Below, piece by piece: positions 8,520 through 16,842 of a stretch of 64,000 nucleotides of DNA; position 1 is the first letter of the stretch; every line of letters starts with the position of its first letter. The notes beneath the pieces are model-generated. The model saw only the letters and a program-made list of their open reading frames with translations, was not told the DNA's origin and did not search any database. Location of the stretch: assembly GCA_963795055.1 (NCBI GenBank), contig CAWCGJ010000037.1, positions 124,001-188,000 on the forward strand, in the 5' to 3' direction. The stretch comes from JASHPR01 sp963795055 (GTDB taxonomy: Bacteria > Actinomycetota > Actinomycetes > Streptosporangiales > Streptosporangiaceae). The position numbers were made by a program, and so were the translations under genes.

Positions 8520-8869
8520 TCCTGCTCGGCATATCGGGGAGTGGCGTCGCCGCCCGGTTTCTCGAACACATCGGTGTCAGCGACCTGATGACTTGATCCT
8601 CCACGAACGCCCGGAACCCCGACCCGCGGAGTCAGCCAGCCTAGGTGCCGTTGCGGTGTTGGCCGCCACGGTCGAGGCGTGTCCGGCGGTGCCTAATCGA
8701 GGGCGGGGCGGTGCGGGCGACCACCGTCCGGCTGGGGCCGAGCCTGGTCGTGCTGCCATGGGCCCACTTGGAGGCGGCCGGGTCCGGCGCGGAATATCGG
8801 CCGGCCGCCCGCCGCTAGACCGGCACATTCCGGTTAGCATCACCGGGACGAAGATAAGGAGCTGACCCG
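8520..8869. other. intergenic, nothing recognised
   Basis: No frame here gives a recognisable protein. The last 20 bases hold the AAGGAG ribosome site of the following dehydrogenase gene. Confidence 0.5.
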
Positions 8870-10015
8870 ATGGCAGCCCAGATCCCAGCCGAGGCATGGC
8901 AACTGCGGTCCCTGGTCCGGGCCGACCAGACGCTCGAGCTGTCCCTGGACACCGTCCCGGTACCGCAGCCGGGCCCGAGCGAGGTACTGATCCGAATCGA
9001 GGCGGCCCCGGTCAATCCGTCCGACCTAGGTCTGCTCCTGGCCGGAGCGGACGTGACCGCGGCGGCCTCGGCGGGCACGCCGGACCGGCCCGTGGTCACC
9101 GCGCCGATCCCGGACGCGGCGATGCGCGGGCTGACCGCGCGGGTCGGCACGCCGATGCCGGTCGGCAACGAAGGGGCGGGGACCGTAGTGGCGGCAGGTG
9201 CCTCGGACGCGGCGCAGCAGCTGCTCGGCAAGAAGGTCGCCGCCGCCGGCGGCGCGATGTACGCGCAGTACCGCGCCGTGGACACCGCCTTCTGCCTGGA
9301 ACTGCCGCCAGACGCGACGGCCGCCGATGGCGCGTCTTCGTTCGTGAACCCGATGACTGCGCTCGGCATGATCGAGACGATGCAGATGGAGGGCCACGTC
9401 GCGCTGGTGCACACGGCCGCGGCCTCCAACCTCGGCCAGATGCTGAACCGGCTGTGCCGGGAAGACCAGATCCCGCTGGTGAACATCGTGCGCAAGCCCG
9501 AGCAGGAGGAACTGTTGCGCGCTGCGGGCGCCGCCTTCGTCTGCAACTCCAGCCATCCGGAGTTCATGGACGAGCTGACCGCCGCCCTCGCGCAGACCGG
9601 TGCCACGCTGGCCTTCGACGCCACCGGCGGTGGCAAGCTCGCCAGCCAGATCCTGTCCTGCATGGAGGCGGCAGCGAACGCGACGGCCGGCGGCTACAGC
9701 CGGTATGGATCGACGGTACACAAGCAGGTCTACATCTACGGCTCGCTCGACAAGAGCCCGACCGAGCTGACCCGCAACTACGGCATGGCCTGGGGCATCG
9801 GCGGCTGGCTGCTGACCCCGTTCCTCGGCAAGATCGGGCTGGAAGGCATGCTCCGGCTGCGCGATCGGGTGGCGGCCGGGCTGAAGACCACCTTCGCCAG
9901 CATTTACGCTGCGGAGGTCTCGTTGCCAGGGGCACTGGCCCTGGACAGCCTCGCCGCTTACGCGCAGCAGGCCACCGGGCAGAAGTACCTGATCCGGCCG
10001 GACCTGGACCACTAG
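8870..10015 (+). CDS. zinc-type medium-chain dehydrogenase/quinone reductase
   Basis: 381-residue member of the MDR superfamily. The N-terminal GroES-like domain has the PGPSEVLIRIEAAPVNPSDLG signature of quinone-reductase-type MDRs and a GNEGAGTVVAAG turn. The Rossmann domain follows with an atypical nucleotide loop (HTAAASNLGQML, about residues 183-194). No structural-zinc Cys cluster is seen, so it is more like NADPH quinone reductase/enoyl reductase than alcohol dehydrogenase. The ribosome site AAGGAG lies 9 nt before the ATG. It stands alone, and its substrate is unknown. Confidence 0.87.
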   Translation: MAAQIPAEAWQLRSLVRADQTLELSLDTVPVPQPGPSEVLIRIEAAPVNPSDLGLLLAGADVTAAASAGTPDRPVVTAPIPDAAMRGLTARVGTPMPVGNEGAGTVVAAGASDAAQQLLGKKVAAAGGAMYAQYRAVDTAFCLELPPDATAADGASSFVNPMTALGMIETMQMEGHVALVHTAAASNLGQMLNRLCREDQIPLVNIVRKPEQEELLRAAGAAFVCNSSHPEFMDELTAALAQTGATLAFDATGGGKLASQILSCMEAAANATAGGYSRYGSTVHKQVYIYGSLDKSPTELTRNYGMAWGIGGWLLTPFLGKIGLEGMLRLRDRVAAGLKTTFASIYAAEVSLPGALALDSLAAYAQQATGQKYLIRPDLDH

Positions 10016-10235
10016 CCAGCAGGCACGAGGGGAACCGGCGGCGGTATCTCCCCGGTCTTAGCTCGCCGACAGGATCTCTCTTCCGCCCCCTTTCCTGGTC
10101 GGCGTGTTTCCCGCGTTTTCCCGCGCGTGCCGCTTGTTTCCAGTAGGTTCCCCGGGACAGGCGTTTGCCGGGCCACCTGACGCCAGTTGGGGTCAGCTCG
10201 CCGCGTGAACGCGGAGTCTCGCGGTCTGGAGCGTG

Positions 10236-10853
10236 ATGCCAGCAGCACCCCGGCATGCCAAGCGCAAAGCATCCACCGTCAGGCTCGGGGCACCGATCGT
10301 GGCCGCAGCGACGCTCGCAGGCGTGGCTGCGGCCGTTGCGTCCCTGCACGGCGGGTCCGCGGCGCCCGGGCCCTCTGACTTCGCGGCTCCCATGACCAGC
10401 GCCAGGTCAGCAGGCTTCACCAGCGACCGGGTGGCTACCGCCATTCACCGCGACATCGGCACCCTGGAGGCCCGCATCGTCCGGCAGGCCAGGAGGGCCG
10501 CCCGCAGCAGGCACCTCGCTGCCGTCCGGGTCGCGCAGCAGCAGGCTCCGCCGGCAACAGCGCAGCCGGCCCCGGCTCCGGCCCCGGCTCCGGCCCCGCC
10601 GTCCAGCGGCGGCGGGGATGCCGCCGACTCACCGCTGGGGGTCTGCATCCGCGACGCCGAAGAGGGCGGCAGCTACGCCTGGGGTCCTGGCAACGGTGGC
10701 GGTGCGTACCAGTTCCAGCTGGGCACCTGGGAAAAGTACGGCGGGGCGGCCAGCGAATACGGCGTCGCCGGCCCCGCCTACCAGGATCAGATATTCGACA
10801 ACGCGATCGCTGCCGGTGGTGCGTCGAACTGGACGGATTACGACGGGTGCTGA
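10236..10853 (+). CDS. secreted lysozyme/resuscitation-factor-like protein
   Basis: About 205 residues. A basic N-terminus (RHAKRK) precedes a hydrophobic signal/anchor segment at about residues 16-40. Next come an Arg-rich helical stretch and a Pro-Ala repeat linker ((PA)n, near 110-122). The C-terminal ~75 residues resemble the transglycosylase-like fold of Rpf proteins: Cys, then AEEGGSY in place of the CESGGNW catalytic turn, GGGAYQFQLGTWEKYGG, and a terminal Cys that can pair with the first. It is probably a cell-wall hydrolase acting outside the membrane. A GTG sits one codon before the chosen ATG. Confidence 0.75.
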   Translation: MPAAPRHAKRKASTVRLGAPIVAAATLAGVAAAVASLHGGSAAPGPSDFAAPMTSARSAGFTSDRVATAIHRDIGTLEARIVRQARRAARSRHLAAVRVAQQQAPPATAQPAPAPAPAPAPPSSGGGDAADSPLGVCIRDAEEGGSYAWGPGNGGGAYQFQLGTWEKYGGAASEYGVAGPAYQDQIFDNAIAAGGASNWTDYDGC

Positions 10854-10877
10854 CGGCTCGTTGGGAGCGATCCTTCC

Positions 10878-11075
10878 TCACGGGTTCAGGAACTGGCGCC
10901 AGCCGCCCGGCAAGGTGGTCTGGCCCACCTCGATCAGGTACCCATCGGGGTCACGTATGTAGCAGCGGATCTCGGTCTTGTGCTGTTTCGGCGGCGTGAG
11001 GAAGTCGGCGCCTCGTGCGCTCCACTCCGCATACACAGCGTGGATGTCCGAGCCGTGGGCGCCAGGGTACCGGCC
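10878..11075 (-). pseudogene. glyoxalase/VOC protein, C-terminal remnant
   Basis: The minus-strand frame gives an evident VOC-superfamily ending: DIHAVYAEWSARGADFLTPP, then EIRCYIRDPDGYLIEVGQT and a natural stop. The first half of the protein is missing; upstream the frame runs antisense through the peroxiredoxin gene without homology. It is therefore a 5'-truncated gene, probably cut when the peroxiredoxin segment was joined here. Confidence 0.7.
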
Positions 11076-11117
11076 AGGGATGTTAACGGGCGCGACGGGA
11101 CGGTCCCGGGTGCGATC

Positions 11118-11726
11118 ATGAGTCCTATGCGTCCTGACATCAGACCTGGCGGCGTCTTCCCTGATTACTCCCTCCCGGATCAGACCGGCACGGTGCGTAC
11201 GCTCAGCGAGCTTCAGGGCCGCGATCCGCTGATCCTTACCCTGGCGCGCGGCAACTACTGCCCTAAAGAGCACCAGCAGCACCTCGAGCTGGCCGCCAAC
11301 TACTCGAAGGTGGCGGTGGCCTACACCCAGATCGCCACGATCGCCACCGACGACCATCACACCTTGCAGGAGTTCCGCGCGTCGGTGGGCGCCCAGTGGA
11401 CCTTCCTGTCCGATCCCGGCCGGACCGTCCAGCAAGACCTGGACATCCAGGAGTACACCGACCCCGAGCACAACCCCATGATCCCGCACACCTTGGTGCT
11501 CAAGCCCGGGCTAGTTGTTCACAGTGTCTACAACGGCTACTGGTTCTGGGGCCGCCCGTCGTTCTACGACCTGTGGCATGATCTGCGTGCCGCCACTAGC
11601 GAGATCCGCCCGGACTGGGATCTGAGCACCCCGGGTCTCCGCGAAGCCTGGGACGCCGGCGACTTCTCGAAGTTTCACGGATGGGACCGGCGGTCTCCCA
11701 AGTCGGTGCCGACATCGTATACGTGA
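11118..11726 (+). CDS. peroxiredoxin-like redoxin protein
   Basis: 202 residues with a thioredoxin-like AhpC/TSA fold: PGGVFPDYSLPDQTG at the N-terminus, then LARGNYCPKEHQQHL, where the Cys of N-Y-C-P sits at the peroxidatic position, and a FLSDPGRTVQQDLDI strand-helix. The C-terminal extension, WFWGRPSFYDLWHDLRAA, is typical of a subgroup of uncharacterised redoxin proteins in actinobacteria and proteobacteria. It probably reduces peroxides in the cytoplasm. The in-frame region before 11118 is antisense to the VOC remnant and is not included; the ribosome site is weak. Confidence 0.85.
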   Translation: MSPMRPDIRPGGVFPDYSLPDQTGTVRTLSELQGRDPLILTLARGNYCPKEHQQHLELAANYSKVAVAYTQIATIATDDHHTLQEFRASVGAQWTFLSDPGRTVQQDLDIQEYTDPEHNPMIPHTLVLKPGLVVHSVYNGYWFWGRPSFYDLWHDLRAATSEIRPDWDLSTPGLREAWDAGDFSKFHGWDRRSPKSVPTSYT

Positions 11727-11849
11727 CGGCGTCGGCACCGTATACGTGACAGAGCGGCGGTTGCTTTTGCGGCGCTTGGCTAAGCCGCGGCGAGACACGC
11801 GAGGCAGGTCCACCTGGCGACCAGCAAAGATCGCGGAGGGGCGGAGGCA

Positions 11850-12800
11850 GTGAAAACGCCGGTATGCGAGATGCTCGGGATTGACCAGCCGATCGTCCAG
11901 GCGCCCATGGCCGCGATTCCCGGCCTGGCCGCGGCGGTCTCGAAGGCCGGCGCGCTCGGCATGGTGACGCTCACCTGGTCCGATGACGCCGGAGCCACCG
12001 TTCGTGAGACCGCGGCGCTGACCGAGCGGCCGTTCGGCGGTAACCTCGTTCTCGCCGAGGATCAGCACCGCCGTCTTGACCAGGCCCTCGAGGCCGGCTT
12101 GCGGATCGTCTCGTTCATGTGGGGGGATCCCAGCGGCTACATCGACGCTGTGCACGACGCCGGGGGAATCGTCCTGCACACGGTCGGGAATGCCGAGGAG
12201 GCCCGGCGGTCGGTCGCGTCCGGCGTGGACGTGATCGTCGCTCAGGGCTTGGAGGCCGGCGGGCACGTATGGGGTACCGTCGGGACCCTGCCGCTGGTGC
12301 CCGCCGTGGTGGACGCGGTGGCGCCGGTGCCGGTAATCGCGGCCGGCGGGATCGGTGACGCCCGCGGCGTCGCCGCGGTGCTCGCCCTCGGCGCGCAGGC
12401 CGCGTGGCTGGGCACGCGCTTCCTGATGGCCGAGGAGATGCCGATCCACGAGGACTACCGGCGCCGGCTGATAGCCGCGGCCGAGACCGACGCGCAGTTG
12501 TACCCCAACCTGTACGAGGTCGGGTGGCCCGATTCTCCGCACCGCGCGCTCCGCAACTCAACGGCCAAGGCGTGGGAGGCCGCGGGCCGCCCCCCGCTCG
12601 CGCAGCGGCCAGGAGCGGGCGACGTGATCGCGCACTTCGCCTCCGGCGAAGCGATCGTTCGTTACGAGCCAGCCCCACCGATGGTCGGGACCACCGGTGA
12701 GATCGAAGCGCTCTCGATGTGGGCCGGACAGGGCGTCGCACTCGCGAGGCAGCCACAGCCAGCGGCGGACATCGTGACCGAGCTCACCTCCCTCCTGTAA
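11850..12800 (+). CDS. nitronate monooxygenase
   Basis: FMN-dependent TIM-barrel oxygenase (2-nitropropane dioxygenase family) that oxidises alkyl nitronates such as propionate 3-nitronate. Visible are the QAPMAAIPG opening (about 17-25), AVSKAGALGMV, the GLEAGGHVWG substrate/phosphate loop with its catalytic His (near residue 138), AAGGIGDARGVAAVLALGA and the final GTRF motif. At 316 residues it has normal length for the class. The GTG start is preceded by GCGGAGG. It is transcribed alone toward the LAL regulator. Confidence 0.9.
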   Translation: MKTPVCEMLGIDQPIVQAPMAAIPGLAAAVSKAGALGMVTLTWSDDAGATVRETAALTERPFGGNLVLAEDQHRRLDQALEAGLRIVSFMWGDPSGYIDAVHDAGGIVLHTVGNAEEARRSVASGVDVIVAQGLEAGGHVWGTVGTLPLVPAVVDAVAPVPVIAAGGIGDARGVAAVLALGAQAAWLGTRFLMAEEMPIHEDYRRRLIAAAETDAQLYPNLYEVGWPDSPHRALRNSTAKAWEAAGRPPLAQRPGAGDVIAHFASGEAIVRYEPAPPMVGTTGEIEALSMWAGQGVALARQPQPAADIVTELTSLL

Positions 12801-12968
12801 CCGACGCCTTCAGGGGCCGCAGAAGGCCAGTGCCAGCCAGGCCCCGCCGACGCTGGAAGGGCGCCGTGCCGCGGTGGCCACCTTGACCTGCCACTGGGCT
12901 GTCACGCCGCCCGTGCCGTAAACCGATGACGTTCTCCGATATCGACGGATTGCTGTCAGACTAGGCGG

Positions 12969-15773
12969 ATGGCGCAGGTATTGTGCCCGGTCTTGATCGG
13001 CAGGGACGCCGCGCTGGAGGCGGTCGACGCGGCGCTGACGGCCGCTATGGCCGGGCACGGCGGGTGTGTAGTGATCACCGGGGAGCCGGGGATCGGCAAG
13101 TCGCGGCTGGCCCTGGAGACGGCCAGCCGTGCGGCCGGCCGTGGCATCCAAGTCGTTATCAGCCGGGCGGTGCCGCAGTCAGCGACCGCTGCTTACCGGC
13201 CGCTAACGGACGCGCTTGTGCAACTGCTCCGGGATCGGGCCGTTCCCGATGACGCGACGATGGAGCCCTGGCTGCCCGCGCTGAGCGCGCTGCTGCCGGG
13301 GATGGCTGGCCGCGCTCCGGGGAGTGAAGAGGTCTCACCTGGGATCCGCGGCGAGGCGCTGATCCAGCTTCTTCGGCGCCTCGCGCCGCAGGGCCTGGTC
13401 ATGGTGCTGGAGGACCTGCACTGGGCGGACCCGGACACCGTGGCCCTGATGGAGTACCTCGGCGAGCACCTTGAAGGCGAGTCGTTGCTGTGCGTACTTA
13501 CGCTGCGCGGCAACCGGCCGTCGGCGGCCCTGGAAGTGGCCCGCCGACAGCGGGGCCGGCGCGGCGTAGTTCACCTCAGTCTTGACCGGCTCAGCGATCA
13601 GGACATGGCGCGCATGGTCCATGCCTGTATCCCGGGAGCAGGGGCGGAACTCCTGCGCCGGGTGCAGGCCTCCGCCGAAGGAGTACCGCTGCTGGTGGAA
13701 GACCTGCTGGCGTCGCCCGGGCTGCCGGAGTCGTTCATCGAGACGGTCCGCGAGCGCCTGGCCGGGTTCAGCGAACCGCAGCGATCGGTGATCGAGGCCG
13801 CTGCCATCCTTGGCCGCCACTTCGACTGGGAACTGCTCCCGGCCGTGAGCGGCCAGACTGCGGCCCTGGCCGCGGAGACGCTCGGGCTCGCTGTCGAGCA
13901 ACTGCTGGTGAGCGCCGACGGTACGGCCTTCCGCTTTCGGCACGCGCTGACCCGCGAAGCGGTGCTCGATACCATGCTGCCACCCCGCCAGCGGGCCCTG
14001 GCCTTGGCGGCGCTCGCCGTTCTGGACGCCGCACACCCGCGCCTGGAGGGCGGCCTGCGTGAGCTGGCCGTCGAGCTGGCGAACCGTGCCGGGGACCGCC
14101 GCCGGGCCGGGATGCTGCTGAGCGAGTCCGGCGGCCAGGCGCTGGCCTGGGGGGCGCTGGCCACTGCGATCGGTACCCTACGGCGTGCCGCTGACCTTCT
14201 CGAAGGCACTCCCGAGCGGGACCAGGCGGAACTTCTGCTGGTCGAAGCGCTGGCCCTGGCCGGGCGGGTCGAGGAGGCAGCGGCGGCCGGCGGCCAGCTC
14301 ATCACCCGGCTGGGAACCGAGGCGGCCGAACTCCGGACGGAGGTTCACCTTCGCCTCAGCCAGGCGGCGGTGGGTGCCTCGCGGTGGGAGATGGCCCGTC
14401 ACCACCTAGGCGCCGCCCGGCGCCTGGCCGGAACCGCCCCACCGGCCGGGGTGCGCGCCCGCATGGGCGTCATCGATGCCGAGGTGGCCTTCGCCGCCGA
14501 TGACCTCGATAAGGCCCGGCTTTTCGCCGAGGACGTCCTTGCGGCCGAAGGCAGTGCTCCGGATGTTCGCTGTCATGCGCTGGAGCTGATCGGCCGAAGC
14601 CACCGGCTGCGTGATCTCAGCGCCGCCCGCGCGGCGTTCGAGGGCGCGCTGGTCACCGCGGAGGCAGCTGACCTGCCGTTGTGGCGGCTGCGCGCCCTGC
14701 ACGAGCTGGGCACCATCGACCTGCTTGATCATGCCGGAGTGGAACGATTGTCCGAGGCGCGGCGCGCTGCCGAGCAGATGGGTGCGCTGAGTACCGTGGC
14801 GATTCTGGATCTCCAGCTCGCCGCGGCCTTCACCTGTCGCTGGGAACTGGACACGTGTGATGCGCACGCGCAGGCCGCCGTCAGCCTCGCCGAGCGGCTC
14901 GGCCTGGACCAGGTCCGGGCCAAGGCGCTGGCGGTGCTGACCGGCAGCGCTAGCATGCGCGCCGACGCCGGGCAGACAGAGCGCTACGCCGCCCGCGCCA
15001 TCGCGGCCGCTCCGGACGACCAGATGGTCGAGGGCATCTGCTGGGCCAGCCGGGGAGCAGTGGTTCTGTTCGGTGGCGAGGCCGCGGCGGCCGTGGAACC
15101 CTACGCCAGGGGGATGGCGATCCTGGCCCGGCTTCCGCATGCCGAACCCGCAGGGCTCCGAGCGCTGTGGCCGCTGCTCCTGGCCTCACTTGGTGATCGC
15201 CGGGCGGCACGGGCGATCGATGAGGCCCGCCGGCTGGGCGTCGGCGCCATCCGCTCCAACCGGAGCCTTATCGGCTATGCCGAGGCGGTTCTGGCCGGGC
15301 GAGCGGGGCAACGGCAGCGGGCCAACGAACTGGCGGCAGGCTGCGACGTCGGCTTCACGAACTGCGAGGCCTGGGGTGAGCTGGCGAGGTTCTGCGCCGC
15401 CCCCGCTGCTCTCGCCGACGGATGGGGCGACCCGCTTCGCTGGCTGGCCGTGGCCGAGGCAGGATTTGATCGCCGGGACCTGCCCCGTCTGGCTGAGCGC
15501 TGTCGCGAACTGCTCAAGGAGTCGCAGCCCAATCCCTGGTCGGCAGCGGGAATCACCGCCAGGGAGGCGGACGTGCTGCGCCTCGTCGCCGGCGGGCTGG
15601 CCAACAAGCAGATCGCAGAGCGGCTGCATCTGTCGCCACGGACCGTGGAGAAGCACGTCGAGAGCCTGCTGCGCAAGACCGGCGCTCGCTCCCGAACCGG
15701 CCTGGTGGCAGCCGTATCAGAGGCCCCAGCCCGCGACTCTCAGCGGGCGTTTCCTCCCTCGGCGACTACGTAG
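12969..15773 (+). CDS. LuxR-family (LAL) ATPase transcriptional regulator 1
   Basis: 934 residues, the usual LAL size. An N-terminal AAA-type ATPase carries Walker A GEPGIGKS (38-45) and Walker B VMVLEDLHWAD (about 144-154). A long TPR-like helical middle follows, and then a C-terminal LuxR helix-turn-helix (ITAREADVLRLVAGGLANKQ followed by LSPRTVEKHVESLLRKTG, about 860-918). Such proteins activate genes in response to a ligand bound by the helical region. The cupin-DUF1059 gene lies 94 bp downstream in the same direction; other targets are not evident. Confidence 0.92.
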   Translation: MAQVLCPVLIGRDAALEAVDAALTAAMAGHGGCVVITGEPGIGKSRLALETASRAAGRGIQVVISRAVPQSATAAYRPLTDALVQLLRDRAVPDDATMEPWLPALSALLPGMAGRAPGSEEVSPGIRGEALIQLLRRLAPQGLVMVLEDLHWADPDTVALMEYLGEHLEGESLLCVLTLRGNRPSAALEVARRQRGRRGVVHLSLDRLSDQDMARMVHACIPGAGAELLRRVQASAEGVPLLVEDLLASPGLPESFIETVRERLAGFSEPQRSVIEAAAILGRHFDWELLPAVSGQTAALAAETLGLAVEQLLVSADGTAFRFRHALTREAVLDTMLPPRQRALALAALAVLDAAHPRLEGGLRELAVELANRAGDRRRAGMLLSESGGQALAWGALATAIGTLRRAADLLEGTPERDQAELLLVEALALAGRVEEAAAAGGQLITRLGTEAAELRTEVHLRLSQAAVGASRWEMARHHLGAARRLAGTAPPAGVRARMGVIDAEVAFAADDLDKARLFAEDVLAAEGSAPDVRCHALELIGRSHRLRDLSAARAAFEGALVTAEAADLPLWRLRALHELGTIDLLDHAGVERLSEARRAAEQMGALSTVAILDLQLAAAFTCRWELDTCDAHAQAAVSLAERLGLDQVRAKALAVLTGSASMRADAGQTERYAARAIAAAPDDQMVEGICWASRGAVVLFGGEAAAAVEPYARGMAILARLPHAEPAGLRALWPLLLASLGDRRAARAIDEARRLGVGAIRSNRSLIGYAEAVLAGRAGQRQRANELAAGCDVGFTNCEAWGELARFCAAPAALADGWGDPLRWLAVAEAGFDRRDLPRLAERCRELLKESQPNPWSAAGITAREADVLRLVAGGLANKQIAERLHLSPRTVEKHVESLLRKTGARSRTGLVAAVSEAPARDSQRAFPPSATT

Positions 15774-15867
15774 TCCCGGCTGGCATCTACGTGTTGTTCC
15801 CGATGTGACGGCAGGCGGCCGGCTTGCATGCTGGCCTGGCAAGCCGGCCAAGGGAAGGCAACACCGG

Positions 15868-16386
15868 ATGCTGGAAGCTACGAAACTAATCGTGGCCGTC
15901 AAGAACATCGAGACGCCCGATGAGCGGCACGCGCTCGAACACGCCTCGCTCAACGTGGTCAACCTGCCCGGCGTCACCATCGCCCGCACCGTATATCAGC
16001 CCGGTTGGAAGTGGTCGACCGACGTCAAGCCGGTCGTCGGCACGGAAGCCTGCCAGGCGGCTCACACCGGCTACATCATCTCCGGCCGCCTCCACGCCCG
16101 GATGGACGACGGCCGCGAATACGACTTCGGCCCGGGTGACGCGCACGTGGTGCCGGCCGGTCACGACGCCTGGGTGGAGGGGGACGAGCCGTGCGTGGTG
16201 CTTGACCTCGCTTTCACCGGACGTGCACTGGCCGGGCACGTCGGCCGCTGCACCTGCGGGGTTGAGTTCCGGGTCGCCAGCGACGACCAGTTCGGCCAGC
16301 TTGTCGCCGCCATCCGCGAGCACGCGCGCAGCTCCCATGGGCACGAGCTCACCACCCAGCAGGTGCTCGCCGAGGTGACGGCATGA
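15868..16386 (+). CDS. cupin domain fused to a DUF1059-like domain
   Basis: 172 residues. Residues 25-115 form a single cupin barrel (G-Y-I-I-SGRLHARMDDG, then GPGDAHVVPAGHDAWVEGD), which may bind a metal or small ligand. Residues 120-170 match the small DUF1059 module (RCTCGVEF, then AIREHARSSHGHELT), with a CxC pair. Finding both in one chain is unusual. The ATG at 15868 follows AAGGGAAGG at 9 nt; the longer open frame upstream is a shadow of LAL regulator 1. It is likely co-transcribed with that regulator. Confidence 0.8.
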   Translation: MLEATKLIVAVKNIETPDERHALEHASLNVVNLPGVTIARTVYQPGWKWSTDVKPVVGTEACQAAHTGYIISGRLHARMDDGREYDFGPGDAHVVPAGHDAWVEGDEPCVVLDLAFTGRALAGHVGRCTCGVEFRVASDDQFGQLVAAIREHARSSHGHELTTQQVLAEVTA

Positions 16387-16499
16387 CCGGCTCCGACCTA
16401 GGGGACGCCGACCTGGAAAGCCGGGTGGCGAGCCGGGCCGTCAGCGCCATGCAGCCCGAGCTCGAAACCGTGGAACATCGCGCAGCACATGGACCAGCA

Positions 16500-16534
16500 G
16501 ATGCCGGAGCAGTCGAGGGGGCTGCTCCGGCATC
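16500..16534. repeat. perfect 13-bp inverted repeat, 9-nt loop
   Basis: GATGCCGGAGCAG / CTGCTCCGGCATC around the loop TCGAGGGGG, 114 nt after the cupin stop. It forms a very stable stem but has no T-run, so it is not a classical intrinsic terminator. Confidence 0.7.
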
Positions 16535-16596
16535 CGGTGAGTCCGCCACCCGGGCTCGGCCACATTCCGCGTCCGCTTGCGGTCGCCGAGCACAAC

Positions 16597-16670
16597 GCGG
16601 CTCCGGCTACGCCCGCGTCTACCTGCCCGTACAGGGGCCGGGCAGGTAGACGTCGGCGTAGCGGAGCCGC
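16597..16670. repeat. large inverted repeat, ~32-bp arms, 9-nt loop
   Basis: The inner 14 bp are perfect (CGTCTACCTGCCCG / CGGGCAGGTAGACG) around the loop TACAGGGGC. The outer 18 bp (GCGGCTCCGGCTACGCC versus its complement) match with one indel and one or two mismatches. Each arm, read outward on its own strand, encodes a similar YA-x-VYLP peptide, as expected for an inverted duplication. Confidence 0.7.
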
Positions 16671-16842
16671 CCAGTGGCGGGCGCCCGCAAGGGGGCAAGG
16701 TAGTCACCATTCCGCTCGCGCCGCGCACTCGCGCGGATCGTTAAGTCCAATGGGCTGGTCGGCCTGGTGGCGGGGCAGCGGTGGTGAAGCGTCAGGGTTA
16801 GCGCCACCAACTGTTAGCGTCGTCGGCAGGAGGTGAGGAGGG

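Larger units (their letters stand above)
16387..16842. other. 456-bp gene-free stretch with two strong hairpins
   Basis: Between the cupin gene and the MOSC gene. An 88-codon frame (16383-16649) overlaps the cupin stop by 4 bp, but its protein is low-complexity Ala/Gly/Arg-rich and unconvincing. The region holds a perfect 13-bp inverted repeat and a ~32-bp imperfect one, both with 9-nt loops. It may encode a structured RNA or terminator set, or be a remnant of inserted DNA. Confidence 0.5.

Noticed and set aside
10020..10232. Possible c-di-AMP (ydaO-type) riboswitch before the lysozyme-like gene, prompted by GGGGAACCGG and CCGACAG
   Set aside because: The conserved blocks are not in the right order and the terminal CCCGACAGCTAACC-type element is missing.
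12801..12968. Operator search upstream of LAL regulator 1
   Set aside because: Only a CGATATCG 8-mer is visible, too short to claim.
15073..15867. N-terminal extension of the cupin-DUF1059 frame
   Set aside because: It lies inside LAL regulator 1 in another frame and has shadow composition; ATG 15868 has a good ribosome site.
16383..16649. 88-codon ORF coupled to the cupin stop
   Set aside because: Low-complexity product, crosses a perfect 13-bp hairpin, no recognisable family.
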